A DNA stretch of 64,000 nucleotides. Origin: Burkholderiaceae bacterium. Lineage in GTDB: Bacteria > Pseudomonadota > Gammaproteobacteria > Burkholderiales > Burkholderiaceae_C. The notes below the pieces were generated by a model. The model was not told where the DNA came from and made no database searches. It worked only from the letters and a program-made list of their open reading frames with translations. The DNA lies in NCBI GenBank assembly GCA_030123545.1, contig CP126124.1, positions 1,488,001 through 1,552,000 of the forward strand, given 5' to 3'. The translations under genes and the position numbers were made by a program. Positions 43,837 through 52,807 of this stretch are shown one piece after another (position 1 is the first letter of the stretch; each line of letters starts with the position of its first letter).

Positions 43837-46347
43837 ATGCGCGATATGGGGCGTCAGGGTGGATACCGAAGCGTGGCCGGTGCTAGGCTGGCCCTTGCGA
43901 CGCTGCCCGGGTTTATCGCGGGCACGGCGCTGCAGACGCAGCAACCGGCGCTCTGGTTCTGGCCGATTTATGCATGTTTTGTGGCCCTAGCCCTTACTCT
44001 GTATTGGGCTAGCGCTACTAAACATATAGCAATCAACGGTAGAGTCTGGCGCCGCTGCGCGGCCCTTGTCGCGGTGGCGCTGCTGGGCTTTGCGCTGTGC
44101 GGCCTGCGCGCCACGGCGTTCGAACGCGATGCGCTTTCGCCGGCGCTGGAGGGGCGCGACATCGACGTCGTTGGCGTCGTCGCCGCGATGCCGCAGCATG
44201 GCGAGCTCGGCACCCGGTTCCGGTTCCAGGTTGAAGCGGCGAGGCTCGATGGCAGCGCGGTTGCGCTGCCGCCGCTGATCGACCTGCACTGGTACACGAA
44301 CGGCTACGGGGCATCGCCCGATGCGGCACCGCTGACGCTGCCCATCGCGCTGCCGGCGACCGAGCCGAGGACGCGCGCCGAGCCGCAGGCGAGTGAGTTG
44401 CATGCCGGCGAGCGCTGGCGCATGACGGTGCGGCTGAAGGCGCCGCACGGCAACGTCAATCCGCATGGCTTCGACTACGAGCTGTGGCTGTGGGAGCAGG
44501 GCCTGCAGGCGACCGGCTACGTGCGCACCGGCCGCAATGACTCGCCGCCGCAGCGGCTGGTCCAGACCTGGCGCCATCCGGTCGAACTCGCGCGCGAGAG
44601 GGTGCGCAACGCGATCTTCGCGCGGGTCGCGGACCGGGCACAGGCCGGCGTGATCGCCGCGCTGGTGACCGGCGACCAGAACGCGATTGAACGCGGCGAC
44701 TGGGACGTGTTCCGCGCGACCGGCGTCGCGCACCTGATGGCGATCTCAGGCCTGCACATCACGATGTTCGCGTGGCTTGCCGCGCTCGTCGTCGGCGCGC
44801 TGTGGCGGCGCTCGGGCCGGCTGTGCCTCGCGGTTCCGGCGCCTAGCGCGGCGCTGGTCGGCGGCGTGCTGCTGGCCAGTGCTTACGCGGTGTTCAGCGG
44901 CTGGGGCGTGCCGTCGCAGCGAACCGTGCTGATGCTGGCCACTACGGCGCTGCTGCGGCTTTCCGGGCGCCGCTGGCCGTGGCCGCAGGTCTGGCTGCTG
45001 GCCTGCGCGGTGGTGCTCGCAGTCGATCCGCTCGCGCTGACGCAAGCCGGGTTCTGGCTCAGCTTCGTCGCGGTCGGCGTGCTGTTCGCGACCGATCCGG
45101 GCGCCCAGCGGGGCGACGACAGCAAGAGCGGGCGCGGCCTCGCGGCCCGGCTGCGCGCCGCGCTGCGCGAGCAATCGGTGCTGACGATCGCGCTCGCGCC
45201 GCTGACTCTGCTGCTGTTCGGCCAGGTCTCGCTGGTTGGGCTGCTGGCGAACCTGGTCGCGATTCCCTGGGTCACGTTGCTGGTCACGCCGCTGGCGATG
45301 GCCGGGGTGCTGGTCGCACCGCTGTGGCAGCTTGCGGCGGCGAGTGTCGAGGCGCTGCGCTGGTACTTGGGCCTGCTTGCGGCGCTGCCGTTCGCGACGC
45401 TGTCGGTCGCTGCGCCGCCGCTGTGGGCCGGCGCGGCCGGCGTGGTCGGCGGCCTGCTCATTGCGATGCGCCTGCCCGTCAGCCTGCGCCTGCTCGGGCT
45501 GCCGCTCGTGCTGCCGGCGCTGTTGTGGCTTCCCGCCCGGCCGGCGCCAGGGCAGTTCGAACTGCTCGCCGCCGACATCGGCCAGGGCAATGCGGTGCTG
45601 GTGCGCACCCATGCGCATACGCTGGTGTACGACACCGGCCCGCGCTTCAGCCAGGAGAGCGATGCCGGCCAGCGCGTGCTGGTGCCGCTGTTGCGCGCGC
45701 TCGATGAACGGGTCGACACCGTGCTGCTCAGCCACCGCGACTCGGACCATATCGGCGGCGCGGCGGCGGTGCTGGCGATGCAGCCGCAGGCCCAGCTCAT
45801 CAGCTCGATCGAGCCCGATCACCCGCTGCAGGCGCTGCGGCCGGCCGCGCACTGCATCGCGGCGCGCGATGGCGGGCAGCGCTGGCGCTGGGACGGCGTC
45901 GAGTTCGAGATGCTGCACCCGGGCGCGGCCGACTACGACGCCGCGAGCAAAAGCAATGCGCTCAGCTGCGTGCTGCGCATCTCGAACGGCGCGCAGACCG
46001 CGCTGCTGGTCGGCGACATCGAGCGGCCGCAGGAGGAGCGGCTGGCGGCCGAGGTGCCGGAGCAGATCCGCGCTGACCTGCTGCTGGTGCCGCACCACGG
46101 CAGCAAGACTTCGAGCAGCGCCGTGTTTCTCGATACCGTGCAGCCGCGCCTCGCGCTGGTGCAGGCCGCGTACCGCAGCCGCTTCGGCCACCCGGCGCCG
46201 AGCGTGATCGACCGCTACGAAGAGCGCGACATCCGCGTGCTCGATTCAGCGCATTGCGGCGCGGTCATCTGGTCTTCCGCGAGGCCGGGCGAGCCGATCT
46301 GCCAGCGCGATGCGGATCGGCACTATTGGCGGCATCGGGTGCCGTGA
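43837..46347 (+). CDS. comEC: DNA internalization-related competence protein ComEC/Rec2
   Basis: Inner-membrane channel for single-stranded DNA uptake, 836 aa, full length. An N-terminal DUF4131/OB-like region (about residues 90-230), a Competence domain with many membrane helices (VAHLMAISGLHITMFAWLAA near 300) and a C-terminal MBL-like domain (LLSHRDSDHIGGAAAVL, LLVPHHGSKTSSS) are in the normal order. TAGCAT lies just 6 bases upstream, so the message may be leaderless. It carries a small GCTA-type palindrome within its 5' part. Confidence 0.93.
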   Translation: MRDMGRQGGYRSVAGARLALATLPGFIAGTALQTQQPALWFWPIYACFVALALTLYWASATKHIAINGRVWRRCAALVAVALLGFALCGLRATAFERDALSPALEGRDIDVVGVVAAMPQHGELGTRFRFQVEAARLDGSAVALPPLIDLHWYTNGYGASPDAAPLTLPIALPATEPRTRAEPQASELHAGERWRMTVRLKAPHGNVNPHGFDYELWLWEQGLQATGYVRTGRNDSPPQRLVQTWRHPVELARERVRNAIFARVADRAQAGVIAALVTGDQNAIERGDWDVFRATGVAHLMAISGLHITMFAWLAALVVGALWRRSGRLCLAVPAPSAALVGGVLLASAYAVFSGWGVPSQRTVLMLATTALLRLSGRRWPWPQVWLLACAVVLAVDPLALTQAGFWLSFVAVGVLFATDPGAQRGDDSKSGRGLAARLRAALREQSVLTIALAPLTLLLFGQVSLVGLLANLVAIPWVTLLVTPLAMAGVLVAPLWQLAAASVEALRWYLGLLAALPFATLSVAAPPLWAGAAGVVGGLLIAMRLPVSLRLLGLPLVLPALLWLPARPAPGQFELLAADIGQGNAVLVRTHAHTLVYDTGPRFSQESDAGQRVLVPLLRALDERVDTVLLSHRDSDHIGGAAAVLAMQPQAQLISSIEPDHPLQALRPAAHCIAARDGGQRWRWDGVEFEMLHPGAADYDAASKSNALSCVLRISNGAQTALLVGDIERPQEERLAAEVPEQIRADLLLVPHHGSKTSSSAVFLDTVQPRLALVQAAYRSRFGHPAPSVIDRYEERDIRVLDSAHCGAVIWSSARPGEPICQRDADRHYWRHRVP
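44014..44030. repeat. GCTAC-N7-ATAGC palindrome inside comEC
   Basis: Same 5-7-5 geometry and near-identical arms as the intergenic copy at 37228-37244. Here it is read through as coding sequence near residue 62 of ComEC, between the N-terminal membrane helices and the OB-like domain. Confidence 0.5.
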
Positions 46348-46405
46348 GGGCGCGCCGTTTGAAGAGGTGGTGCGGCGCAGAAACCCGTGCCGCCAGCCTT
46401 AACGT

Positions 46406-46409
46406 CTAG
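46406..46409. repeat. CTAG, left target duplication of the IS1380 element
   Basis: CTAG abuts the left inverted repeat; a second CTAG follows the right repeat at 47984-47987. Four bases is the usual duplication for this family, although CTAG is itself a palindrome. Confidence 0.6.
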
Positions 46410-47983
46410 CCCGGATATTTCACCAATAGTGGGTCGGCAGCCTCGTGCGTGAGCGCGTTGACATTGGTATCTGACGCCAATTTCAACCGAGGACTGCCGA
46501 TGCCAAAGTGTACCGATGGGACGATGGATTTGGGGCGCGTGGGCCGGCGCATCATCGAGGCCAACTTCGAAGGCGGTGACATTGGCTCGGACGGTGGAGT
46601 TTTGCTGCTGCGACGCGTCGATGAGCGCATTGGTTTGAGCCGATCTGCCGCAGCCGTGCTCAGCGACCCACGCGATCCGGGGCGCATCACGCATGGCCTG
46701 CGCGAGCTGCTGGCGCAGCGCGTCTACGGGTTGTGCTGCGGCTACGAAGACCTCAACGACCACGACATGCTGCGCTCGGACCTGCTGATGCAGACCGCCG
46801 TAGGCCGGGTCGATGCACTGGCCTCCTCGCCCACACTGTGCCGCCTGGAGAGCCGGGCCACACGCGCGCAGGCGCTGGCCCTGCATGGCGTACTGATCGA
46901 GCAGTTCATCGCCAGCCACCGGAGCGCGCCCGCGGAACTGGTGCTGGACATCGACGCCTCGGATGTGCCCTTGCACGGCAGCCAGGAGAGTTGCGAGTTC
47001 CACGCCTACTACGACCACCACTGCTATCTGCCGCTGTACGTGTTCTGCGGCCAGGCCATGCTCGCTTGCGTCTTGCGGCGCAGCCGCATCGACGGGGCGA
47101 AGAACGCCGCGGCCGTCATCAAGCTGATCGTTGCGCGACTTCGCCGCGCGTGGCCCCAGGTGCGCATCATCGTGCGCGGTGACTCGGGGTTCTGCCGCCA
47201 GCGCCTGTTGCGCTGGTGCGAGCGCTCGGGCGTGAGCTACATCGTAGGTCTGGCGCGCAACGCGCGGCTGCAGGCCATCGTGCAGTACGCCGAGGCGATG
47301 CTGGCCGACGAATACGAACGCACGGGCGCCAAGCAGCGCCTGATCGGCGAGTTCGTCTACGCAGCCGATAGCTGGGACATCGAGCGGCGCGTGATCACGC
47401 GGCTGGAGTACGGTGCCCAAGGCAACAACCCGCGCTTCGTGGTGACCAACCTCCAAGGCGACGCCGTCCAGCTGTATGAGCGGCTGTACTGCCAGCGCGG
47501 CGAGGCGGAGAACCGCATCAAGGAGGCCCAGCTCGACCTGTTCGGCACCCGGGCCAGTTGCCAGCGCTTCGCGGCCAACCAGCTTCGCTTGTTGCTGGCG
47601 GCGCTGGCCTACACGCTGATGCAGCGGCTGCGCGATCTGGCGCTCAAGAACACCGAGTTGGAGCGCGCCGCCGCGGCCACGATCCGCGTGCGACTGCTCA
47701 AGATCGGCGCGGCCATCGTGCGCAACACACGCCGTGTGCGCGTGTTGCTGGCTTCGCACCACCCGATGCGCAGCATCTTCCTCAGCGCCGCACAGGCCCT
47801 GGCCCCCTGAACCTCATCCAGTGCTGTCCCCGGCACACTGACAAACAACGGGGGAAAGGGGGTGCTGCGCCCCGAAACAGCCAACAACCCCATCCAGTAG
47901 CTCGCATCGGCCCAAAGGGCCGCGCTCAATGCCCGCCAGCACGCCCGGTCAACAGCCATCGGCTTGCTGATGAAATATCCGGG
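46410..47983. mobile_element. IS1380-family insertion sequence, 1574 bp
   Basis: Both ends carry the 13-bp inverted repeat CCCGGATATTTCA. One transposase gene fills most of the element. It sits between comEC and a broken HNH endonuclease gene, with the right-hand duplication overlapping the stop codon of that gene. Length and ends fit the IS1380 family. Confidence 0.85.
46500..47810 (+). CDS. IS1380-family transposase
   Basis: DDE transposase of 436 aa from the ATG at 46500 (MPKCTDGTMDLG), the usual opening of this family; an in-frame GTG at 46449 would add 17 residues. Acidic residues appear in ELVLDIDASDVPLHG, IIVRGDSGFCR and RGEAENRIKEAQLD in order. The frame is intact, so the element may be active. 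Confidence 0.9.
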   Translation: MPKCTDGTMDLGRVGRRIIEANFEGGDIGSDGGVLLLRRVDERIGLSRSAAAVLSDPRDPGRITHGLRELLAQRVYGLCCGYEDLNDHDMLRSDLLMQTAVGRVDALASSPTLCRLESRATRAQALALHGVLIEQFIASHRSAPAELVLDIDASDVPLHGSQESCEFHAYYDHHCYLPLYVFCGQAMLACVLRRSRIDGAKNAAAVIKLIVARLRRAWPQVRIIVRGDSGFCRQRLLRWCERSGVSYIVGLARNARLQAIVQYAEAMLADEYERTGAKQRLIGEFVYAADSWDIERRVITRLEYGAQGNNPRFVVTNLQGDAVQLYERLYCQRGEAENRIKEAQLDLFGTRASCQRFAANQLRLLLAALAYTLMQRLRDLALKNTELERAAAATIRVRLLKIGAAIVRNTRRVRVLLASHHPMRSIFLSAAQALAP

Positions 47984-48660
47984 CTAGCCGTCGTGGCGGT
48001 TGGATTTGCCAAGATTGCAGTTGGAACAAAGAGACTGAAGATTCGACAGGGCCGTTTGGCCACCATTTGCCCACGCGATGACATGATCAACGGGAGTTGC
48101 ACGGCACGGTTTGTTGCGGGTGAGGCTCCACACTTGACACAGCGGAATCCGTCGCGCTTGAGCACCGCATACCTGAGTGACAAGGTGACTCCGCGGCGCG
48201 AAGCTCTTGATACCTGGGCGCTCGATGGCGGTGCGACGGCTTCCCGCTCAATTTCGGAGGTTGGGGCACCGGACTTCCAAGAAAGAAACCGCAGACACAA
48301 GCGGTGCCACGGTTCGTTGAACTCCTTCTGGTAGCGTGAAATGGAGATGGATGACAAGGGCTGCTTCATCTCCTTCGCACGCGGCTGACGGCCAAGATAT
48401 TGCCAAACGTGCTCAAGGTTCTCAAAGAGCGACTGATGCGATACGGTCCGCTGGTACCGCGGTGCCAAACCGGCCTTTGAGCAGAATTCGCGCCAGCTGC
48501 CGAAATGGTTGGTAACTGTGGCTTCGGCGATACCTGTTGCCTCGGAAAAGGCGCGCGACGAAACGTGGGCAACCCTGCTGTTCGAAGCGTACCTGTGCAG
48601 CGACTCCAGCAACTCTGCGTCGGAGTAGGCACTGAATCGCTTGATCGAGTAATCGGCCAT
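47984..48660 (-). pseudogene. HNH endonuclease with homing-type repeats, one-base frameshift
   Basis: Residues 1-130 hold two helical repeats (AELLESLHRYASNSRVAH and LFENLEHVWQYLGRQPRA, each ending in W...CLRFL or W..FCSKAGL) like those found beside HNH and homing nucleases. Then comes YAVLKRDGFRCVKCGAS, the start of an HNH domain. Near 48091-48097 one base is missing; in the next frame the rest of the domain continues as VDHVIAWANGGQTALSNLQS, then LCSNCNLGKSN, ending at a TAG at 47984-47986. The gene is therefore broken, or there is a sequencing error. It is not a conventional restriction gene: no methylase is nearby. Confidence 0.8.
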
Positions 48661-48735
48661 GCAGGTCGACGCCCGCTAATGTCGAAATTCAGCGGCCGCA
48701 GTGGGCGGTTTGCTGGAAGGATGAGTTGTCATGCA

Positions 48736-49050
48736 TCACCTCTGCGGCACCAGCTTGACCTGCAGGTCGCAGCCGACTGCCTGCGCATACCGCTGAAGGG
48801 TGGCAACGGAAGGGGCATGCTTTTTGCCGGCAGATTCGAGCCGGGAAACGGCGCTCTTCGTCGTGCCCATGCGTTCCGCGACGGCATCTTGCGTGAGGCC
48901 CGCCCGCGAACGGGCTTTGAGCATCTGGTTGGCAAGCTGATATTCCAGCTCCAGCGCGTCATACGCTTGGGCGAAGCCCTTGCGCTTGGACGCACGAGCC
49001 AGAAACGCTTGATGATCATGTGGCACGGGCTTGTAACTGAGATTAGCCAT
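48736..49050 (-). CDS. higA: HigA-like XRE-family antitoxin
   Basis: A 104-aa DNA-binding protein with a helix-turn-helix in RAGLTQDAVAERMGTTKSAV, followed by SRLESAG, the HTH_3 fold of HigA-type antitoxins. It overlaps the toxin gene upstream: its ATG at 49050 lies inside the toxin's last codons. The toxin-first order is the HigBA arrangement. It should neutralise the toxin and repress the operon at the dyad 49377-49394. Confidence 0.85.
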   Translation of the reverse strand: MANLSYKPVPHDHQAFLARASKRKGFAQAYDALELEYQLANQMLKARSRAGLTQDAVAERMGTTKSAVSRLESAGKKHAPSVATLQRYAQAVGCDLQVKLVPQR

Positions 49051-49369
49051 GTTGCAACTCCTTGACCCGTTTTCGGGCCAGCTTGAGATACTTGTCGGGA
49101 GTCTCTTGCGTCTTCTTGATGAACGCGTGAACCACGACGATGCGCTTGCCGAGCAGGAAGCAGTAAAAAGCACGACCGATGCCGGAACGACCGCGGGGCC
49201 TGAGCTCGAACAGCCCGTCTCCGAAGGCGTGCGAGTGCGGCAACCGAAGGCTTGGCCCGTGCTCGGCCAAAAGTTCGATTAGACGAGCGTAGTCGGCAAG
49301 GACGTCGACCGGCCATAACTCGATCTCTGCGAGAACGCGCGGGTGAAAGTACTCGATCTGGTATGACAT
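49043..49369 (-). CDS. higB: HigB/RelE-like toxin
   Basis: A 108-aa protein of the phage-derived Gp49-like/HigB type: EIELWPVDVLADYARLIELL, then the GDGLFELRPRGRSGIGRAFY strand set and FIKKTQETP, a pattern of ribosome-dependent mRNA interferases in the RelE superfamily. Start at 49369 sits just downstream of an operator-like dyad. Basic and catalytic positions cannot be assigned exactly without an alignment. Confidence 0.85.
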   Translation of the reverse strand: MSYQIEYFHPRVLAEIELWPVDVLADYARLIELLAEHGPSLRLPHSHAFGDGLFELRPRGRSGIGRAFYCFLLGKRIVVVHAFIKKTQETPDKYLKLARKRVKELQHG

Positions 49370-49376
49370 GCACGAT

Positions 49377-49394
49377 GTTAGCAAATGCGCTAAC
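49377..49394. promoter_or_regulatory. Operator-like dyad GTTAGC-N6-GCTAAC upstream of higBA
   Basis: A perfect 6-6-6 inverted repeat begins 8 bases upstream of the toxin start. This is the expected place for autoregulation by the HigA-like protein. Confidence 0.65.
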
Positions 49395-49485
49395 AATCCG
49401 CAACTGGCTTGCTACCCGACGAGGTGACTTGCCTGCGTGTCACTGGCCCGCGCTACTGGCACTACCGCGGGCACAGCGATCGTCC

Positions 49486-50208
49486 TCAGCGCGTCGCGCA
49501 AACGAACGGCAGCCACGCATGCAGCCACGAGGCTTCGGGCAGCCACGGTGCGACAAGGGTCAGCACGGCACTGGCGAGCAGGGCGGCCCCGGCGATGCGC
49601 CGCGCCGCGGGCCGAGCGCTGAAGCCGGCGAATCGCTGCGCGCCGAAACTGGCGAGCAGCATGGCCGGAAGCGTGCCCAGCCCGAATGCGGCCATCGTCA
49701 GTGCGCTGCGGGCCGCGTCCAGTTGCACCGTTGCGATCAGCAGCACCGTGTAGATGAAGCCGCACGGCATGAAACCCCAGACCATGCCGAACGCGAACGA
49801 GCGCGGCAGCGTCGTCACCGGCAGCAGCCGGCGTCCGAGCGGCGCGATGTGCGACCACAGGCGCCGACCGGCGCCGAAGCCGACCTCGCGCACGCTTCCG
49901 AACGCGACCAATGCCCCGAGCACCAATGCGCCGGCGGCGACGATGCGCAGGATTCGGCGCAAGTTGTCGGTATCGAGCAAGCCGAGCAGGCCGCCGAACA
50001 CCCCGCCGAGCAGCAAGCCGGCCAGGGAGTAGGAGGCGACACGGCCGAGTTGGTAGCCCACCAGCAGCCGTGGGCGCGGACGGCCGCTCGCGTCCTTGAC
50101 CGTGGCGATGCCTAAGGCGGCAGAGATGCCGCCGCACATGACCAGGCAGTGGCCGCTGGCGGCCAGGCCCAGCAGCAGTGCGGCGGCTATCGTGAGCACG
50201 ACGTTCAT
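49486..50208 (-). CDS. TauE/SafE-type (sulfite exporter-like) membrane protein of the cbb3 locus
   Basis: A 240-aa polytopic protein with the pattern ASGHCLVMCGGISAALG near residue 18 and GFMPCGFIYTVLL later, the paired Cys-containing motifs of the DsbD/UreH-like domain often found next to cco genes and probably linked to copper or thiol transport for oxidase assembly. It overlaps ccoS by ATGA and ends the operon. Confidence 0.82.
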   Translation of the reverse strand: MNVVLTIAAALLLGLAASGHCLVMCGGISAALGIATVKDASGRPRPRLLVGYQLGRVASYSLAGLLLGGVFGGLLGLLDTDNLRRILRIVAAGALVLGALVAFGSVREVGFGAGRRLWSHIAPLGRRLLPVTTLPRSFAFGMVWGFMPCGFIYTVLLIATVQLDAARSALTMAAFGLGTLPAMLLASFGAQRFAGFSARPAARRIAGAALLASAVLTLVAPWLPEASWLHAWLPFVCATR

Positions 50209-50369
50209 TCGTGCCTTTCGCCCGGCGGGGGCGGCTCGTCGAGCAGCGGCAGCAGCCGCGGTGTGTCCATGTCTTCGAACTGATCGTGCTCGACCGCCCA
50301 GAAGAAAGCGATGCCGGCGCCGATCAGCAGCACGATCGACAGCGGGATCATCACGACCAGGATGTTCAT
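50205..50369 (-). CDS. ccoS: cbb3 oxidase maturation protein CcoS
   Basis: A 54-aa single-span protein (MNILVVMIPLSIVLLIGAGI, then AFFWAV) with the family EHDQFEDMDTP. CcoS is required for insertion of the oxidase redox centres. It overlaps ccoI and the following gene by ATGA on both sides. Confidence 0.9.
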   Translation of the reverse strand: MNILVVMIPLSIVLLIGAGIAFFWAVEHDQFEDMDTPRLLPLLDEPPPPGERHE

Positions 50370-52807
50370 GCCACGCGGCCCAGGTCGGCGGCTGCGGCTG
50401 AGGGCACAGGCACGGGCGCGGCCGGCGTGCGCCGGCCGATGCGCAGTGCATTGAGTACGACAAAAAGCGAACTCAGCGACATGCCGATCGCGGCCAGCCA
50501 GGGCGGTACGAAGCCGAGTGCGGCGACCGGTACCACCGCCAGGTTGTAGCCCAGCGCCCAGCGCTGGTTCTGGCGCAGCACGGCCAGGGTCTGGCGCGCG
50601 ATTGCACGCGCTTCGGGCAGGGCTGCCAGGTGGTTGCCATCGAGGATGACATCGCCCGCGGCCTGTGCCAGTTCGGCACCCGAGGCGAGCGCCACGGCGA
50701 CGTCGGCGCCGGCGAGCACGGGCGCATCGTTGATGCCGTCGCCGATGGCCAGCACGCGCGCGCCGCCGGCGCGCAGTTCGCGCAGGCGCTCGAGCTTGGC
50801 GGCCGGGCTCTGGCGCGCCCGCCAATGCGTGATGCCCAGACGTGTTGCGACGTGCGCGACCTTCGCCGCGGCATCGCCGCTGACGATCTCGACCGCGACC
50901 CCGCCGGTGCGCAGCGCGGCCACCGCCTCGCGGGCACCGGGGCGCAGCCGTTCGCTCAAGCTGAACGCGGCGATGGCGCCGTGTTCGCCAGCCAGAATCA
51001 CCGCGTCGCGATCGTCCTGCGCGGCGCCCAGCGCAAAGGCCGGGCTGCCCAATCGGTAGGCGCGGCCGGCGACCATGCCCGAAAGGCCGCCGCCGCCTTC
51101 GGTGCGCACGTCGCTGGCGGTCTCGACAGCGAGGCCGGAGGCCGCGCGCACCAGGGCCTGCGCCACCGGATGGCGGCTGCCGCGCGCCAGGGCCGCCGCC
51201 AGCACGAGCGCGGCCTCACGGTCCGCGGCCAGGGCGGCCTCCAGTTCGAGATGCGTGTCGGTCAGCGTACCGGTCTTGTCGAACACGGCATGGCTCGCCA
51301 GCGCCAGGTTCTCGACCGCATCGCCGTGGACGACGAACACACCCTGCCGGGCCAGCACCGCCAGTGCACGGGTGATCGCGGCCGGCACCGCGAGCGCGAA
51401 CGCACACGGGCACGACACGACCAGCACCGCGAGCGTGGCCGCAAAGGCGCGCGTGGGGTCGATAGCGCTCCAGCCGATGGCGCACAGCGTGGCGAGCGCG
51501 AGCACGCGCGCCACAAAGCCGGCGGCGGCGCGTTCGCCGGCGCGCGCCAGGCGAGGGCGCTCGCTCTGCGCTCGCGCGACCAGCGCCGCAATGCCGGCGA
51601 GCGCGGTCTCGGCGCCGACACGCTGCACGCGCAGGATGGCCGGACCCTCGATCACCATGCTGCCGCCGGTGAGCGCGTCGCCACGGCGTTTGCGCAGCGG
51701 CGCCGATTCGCCCGACAGCAGCGCTTCGTCCACCCGGCAGTCTGCGCTGTCGAGAACACCGTCGGCCGGCACGCGCATGCCTTGCGCGACGTGCACGCGA
51801 TCACCGGGCACCAGTTCGGGCACGCCGACGCGCTCCAGCGTGCCGTTGCTGCCATAGCGGTCGGCAAAGGCAGGCACCAACCGCGCCATCGCATCGGCCA
51901 GGTTGCCGGCGCGATGGCGCGCGCGCATTTCCAGGTAGCGTCCGGCGAGCAGGAAGAACACGAACATGGACACGGAATCGAAATAGACCTCGCCGCCGCC
52001 GTGCAGCGCCTGCACCAGGCTGGCGGCATAGATGAGCGCGATCGCCAGCGCCACCGGCACGTCCATGCCGAGTGTGCGTGCGCGCAGCGCACGCCATGCG
52101 CCCTGGAAGAACGGCCGCGCCGAATAGAACACCACCGGCGTGGCCACCAGCAAGCCGAACCAGCGCATCAGCTCGCGCGTGCTCGGATCCATGGCCTCGG
52201 CGGCCCCGAGGTACAGGGCACTGGCATACATCATCGCCTGCATCGTGCCGAAGCCGGCGACAGCCAGACGCTTGAGTGCCGCGCGCGATTCGCGGCGGCG
52301 CGAATCGTCGAGCGCGGCCGCATCCAGTGGAAGTGCGCAGTAGCCGGTGCGCGCCAGCGCCTGCAGGATCGCCGCGAGCGTGATCCGCTCCGGGTCCCAG
52401 ACGATGCGTGCGCGCTGCGCGACACTGTTGACCTGAACCGATTCCACGCCAGGGACGGCACCGAGCGCGCGCTCGATCAACCATACGCAGGCCGTGCAGC
52501 GGATGCCGTCGACCAGCAGCAGGGCTTCGCACTGTCCGCTCGCGAGCGTGCGCACGGCGTGGCGCGACAACTCGGGGCGTTTCCATGCATCGGCGCTGCG
52601 CTGCGCGAGCAGCGGGTCCGGTGCGCGCGGCGGCACGGCGCTGCGCAGGCGGTAATAGTCTCCCAGGCCGAGCTGGCCTATCCATTCGGCCGCCGCGCGG
52701 CAACCCTGGCAGCACACCAAGTGTTCGATGCCGGCGACGAGCGCCCGCGGTGCATCGGCAGGCAGACTCTCGCCGCAATGCCAGCAGGATGCAGCGGGCG
52801 CGTTCAC
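50366..52807 (-). CDS. ccoI: Copper-translocating P-type ATPase CcoI (FixI)
   Basis: An 813-aa P1B ATPase that delivers copper for cbb3 oxidase. An N-terminal Cys-rich zinc-finger-like part (CWHCGES and CCQGC) and an HMA domain (GIRCTACVWLIERAL) precede the membrane core. CPC is in VLVVSCPCAFALA, the phosphorylation site is VFDKTGTLTDT and the hinge GDGINDAPVLAGADV. Only one gene separates it from ccoP. Confidence 0.93.
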   Translation of the reverse strand: MNAPAASCWHCGESLPADAPRALVAGIEHLVCCQGCRAAAEWIGQLGLGDYYRLRSAVPPRAPDPLLAQRSADAWKRPELSRHAVRTLASGQCEALLLVDGIRCTACVWLIERALGAVPGVESVQVNSVAQRARIVWDPERITLAAILQALARTGYCALPLDAAALDDSRRRESRAALKRLAVAGFGTMQAMMYASALYLGAAEAMDPSTRELMRWFGLLVATPVVFYSARPFFQGAWRALRARTLGMDVPVALAIALIYAASLVQALHGGGEVYFDSVSMFVFFLLAGRYLEMRARHRAGNLADAMARLVPAFADRYGSNGTLERVGVPELVPGDRVHVAQGMRVPADGVLDSADCRVDEALLSGESAPLRKRRGDALTGGSMVIEGPAILRVQRVGAETALAGIAALVARAQSERPRLARAGERAAAGFVARVLALATLCAIGWSAIDPTRAFAATLAVLVVSCPCAFALAVPAAITRALAVLARQGVFVVHGDAVENLALASHAVFDKTGTLTDTHLELEAALAADREAALVLAAALARGSRHPVAQALVRAASGLAVETASDVRTEGGGGLSGMVAGRAYRLGSPAFALGAAQDDRDAVILAGEHGAIAAFSLSERLRPGAREAVAALRTGGVAVEIVSGDAAAKVAHVATRLGITHWRARQSPAAKLERLRELRAGGARVLAIGDGINDAPVLAGADVAVALASGAELAQAAGDVILDGNHLAALPEARAIARQTLAVLRQNQRWALGYNLAVVPVAALGFVPPWLAAIGMSLSSLFVVLNALRIGRRTPAAPVPVPSAAAADLGRVA

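Noticed and set aside
47926..48660. The unshifted minus-strand frame as an intact 244-aa HNH protein
   Set aside because: After residue about 190 the sequence loses all HNH features and then reads into the IS end, while the plus-one frame restores them.
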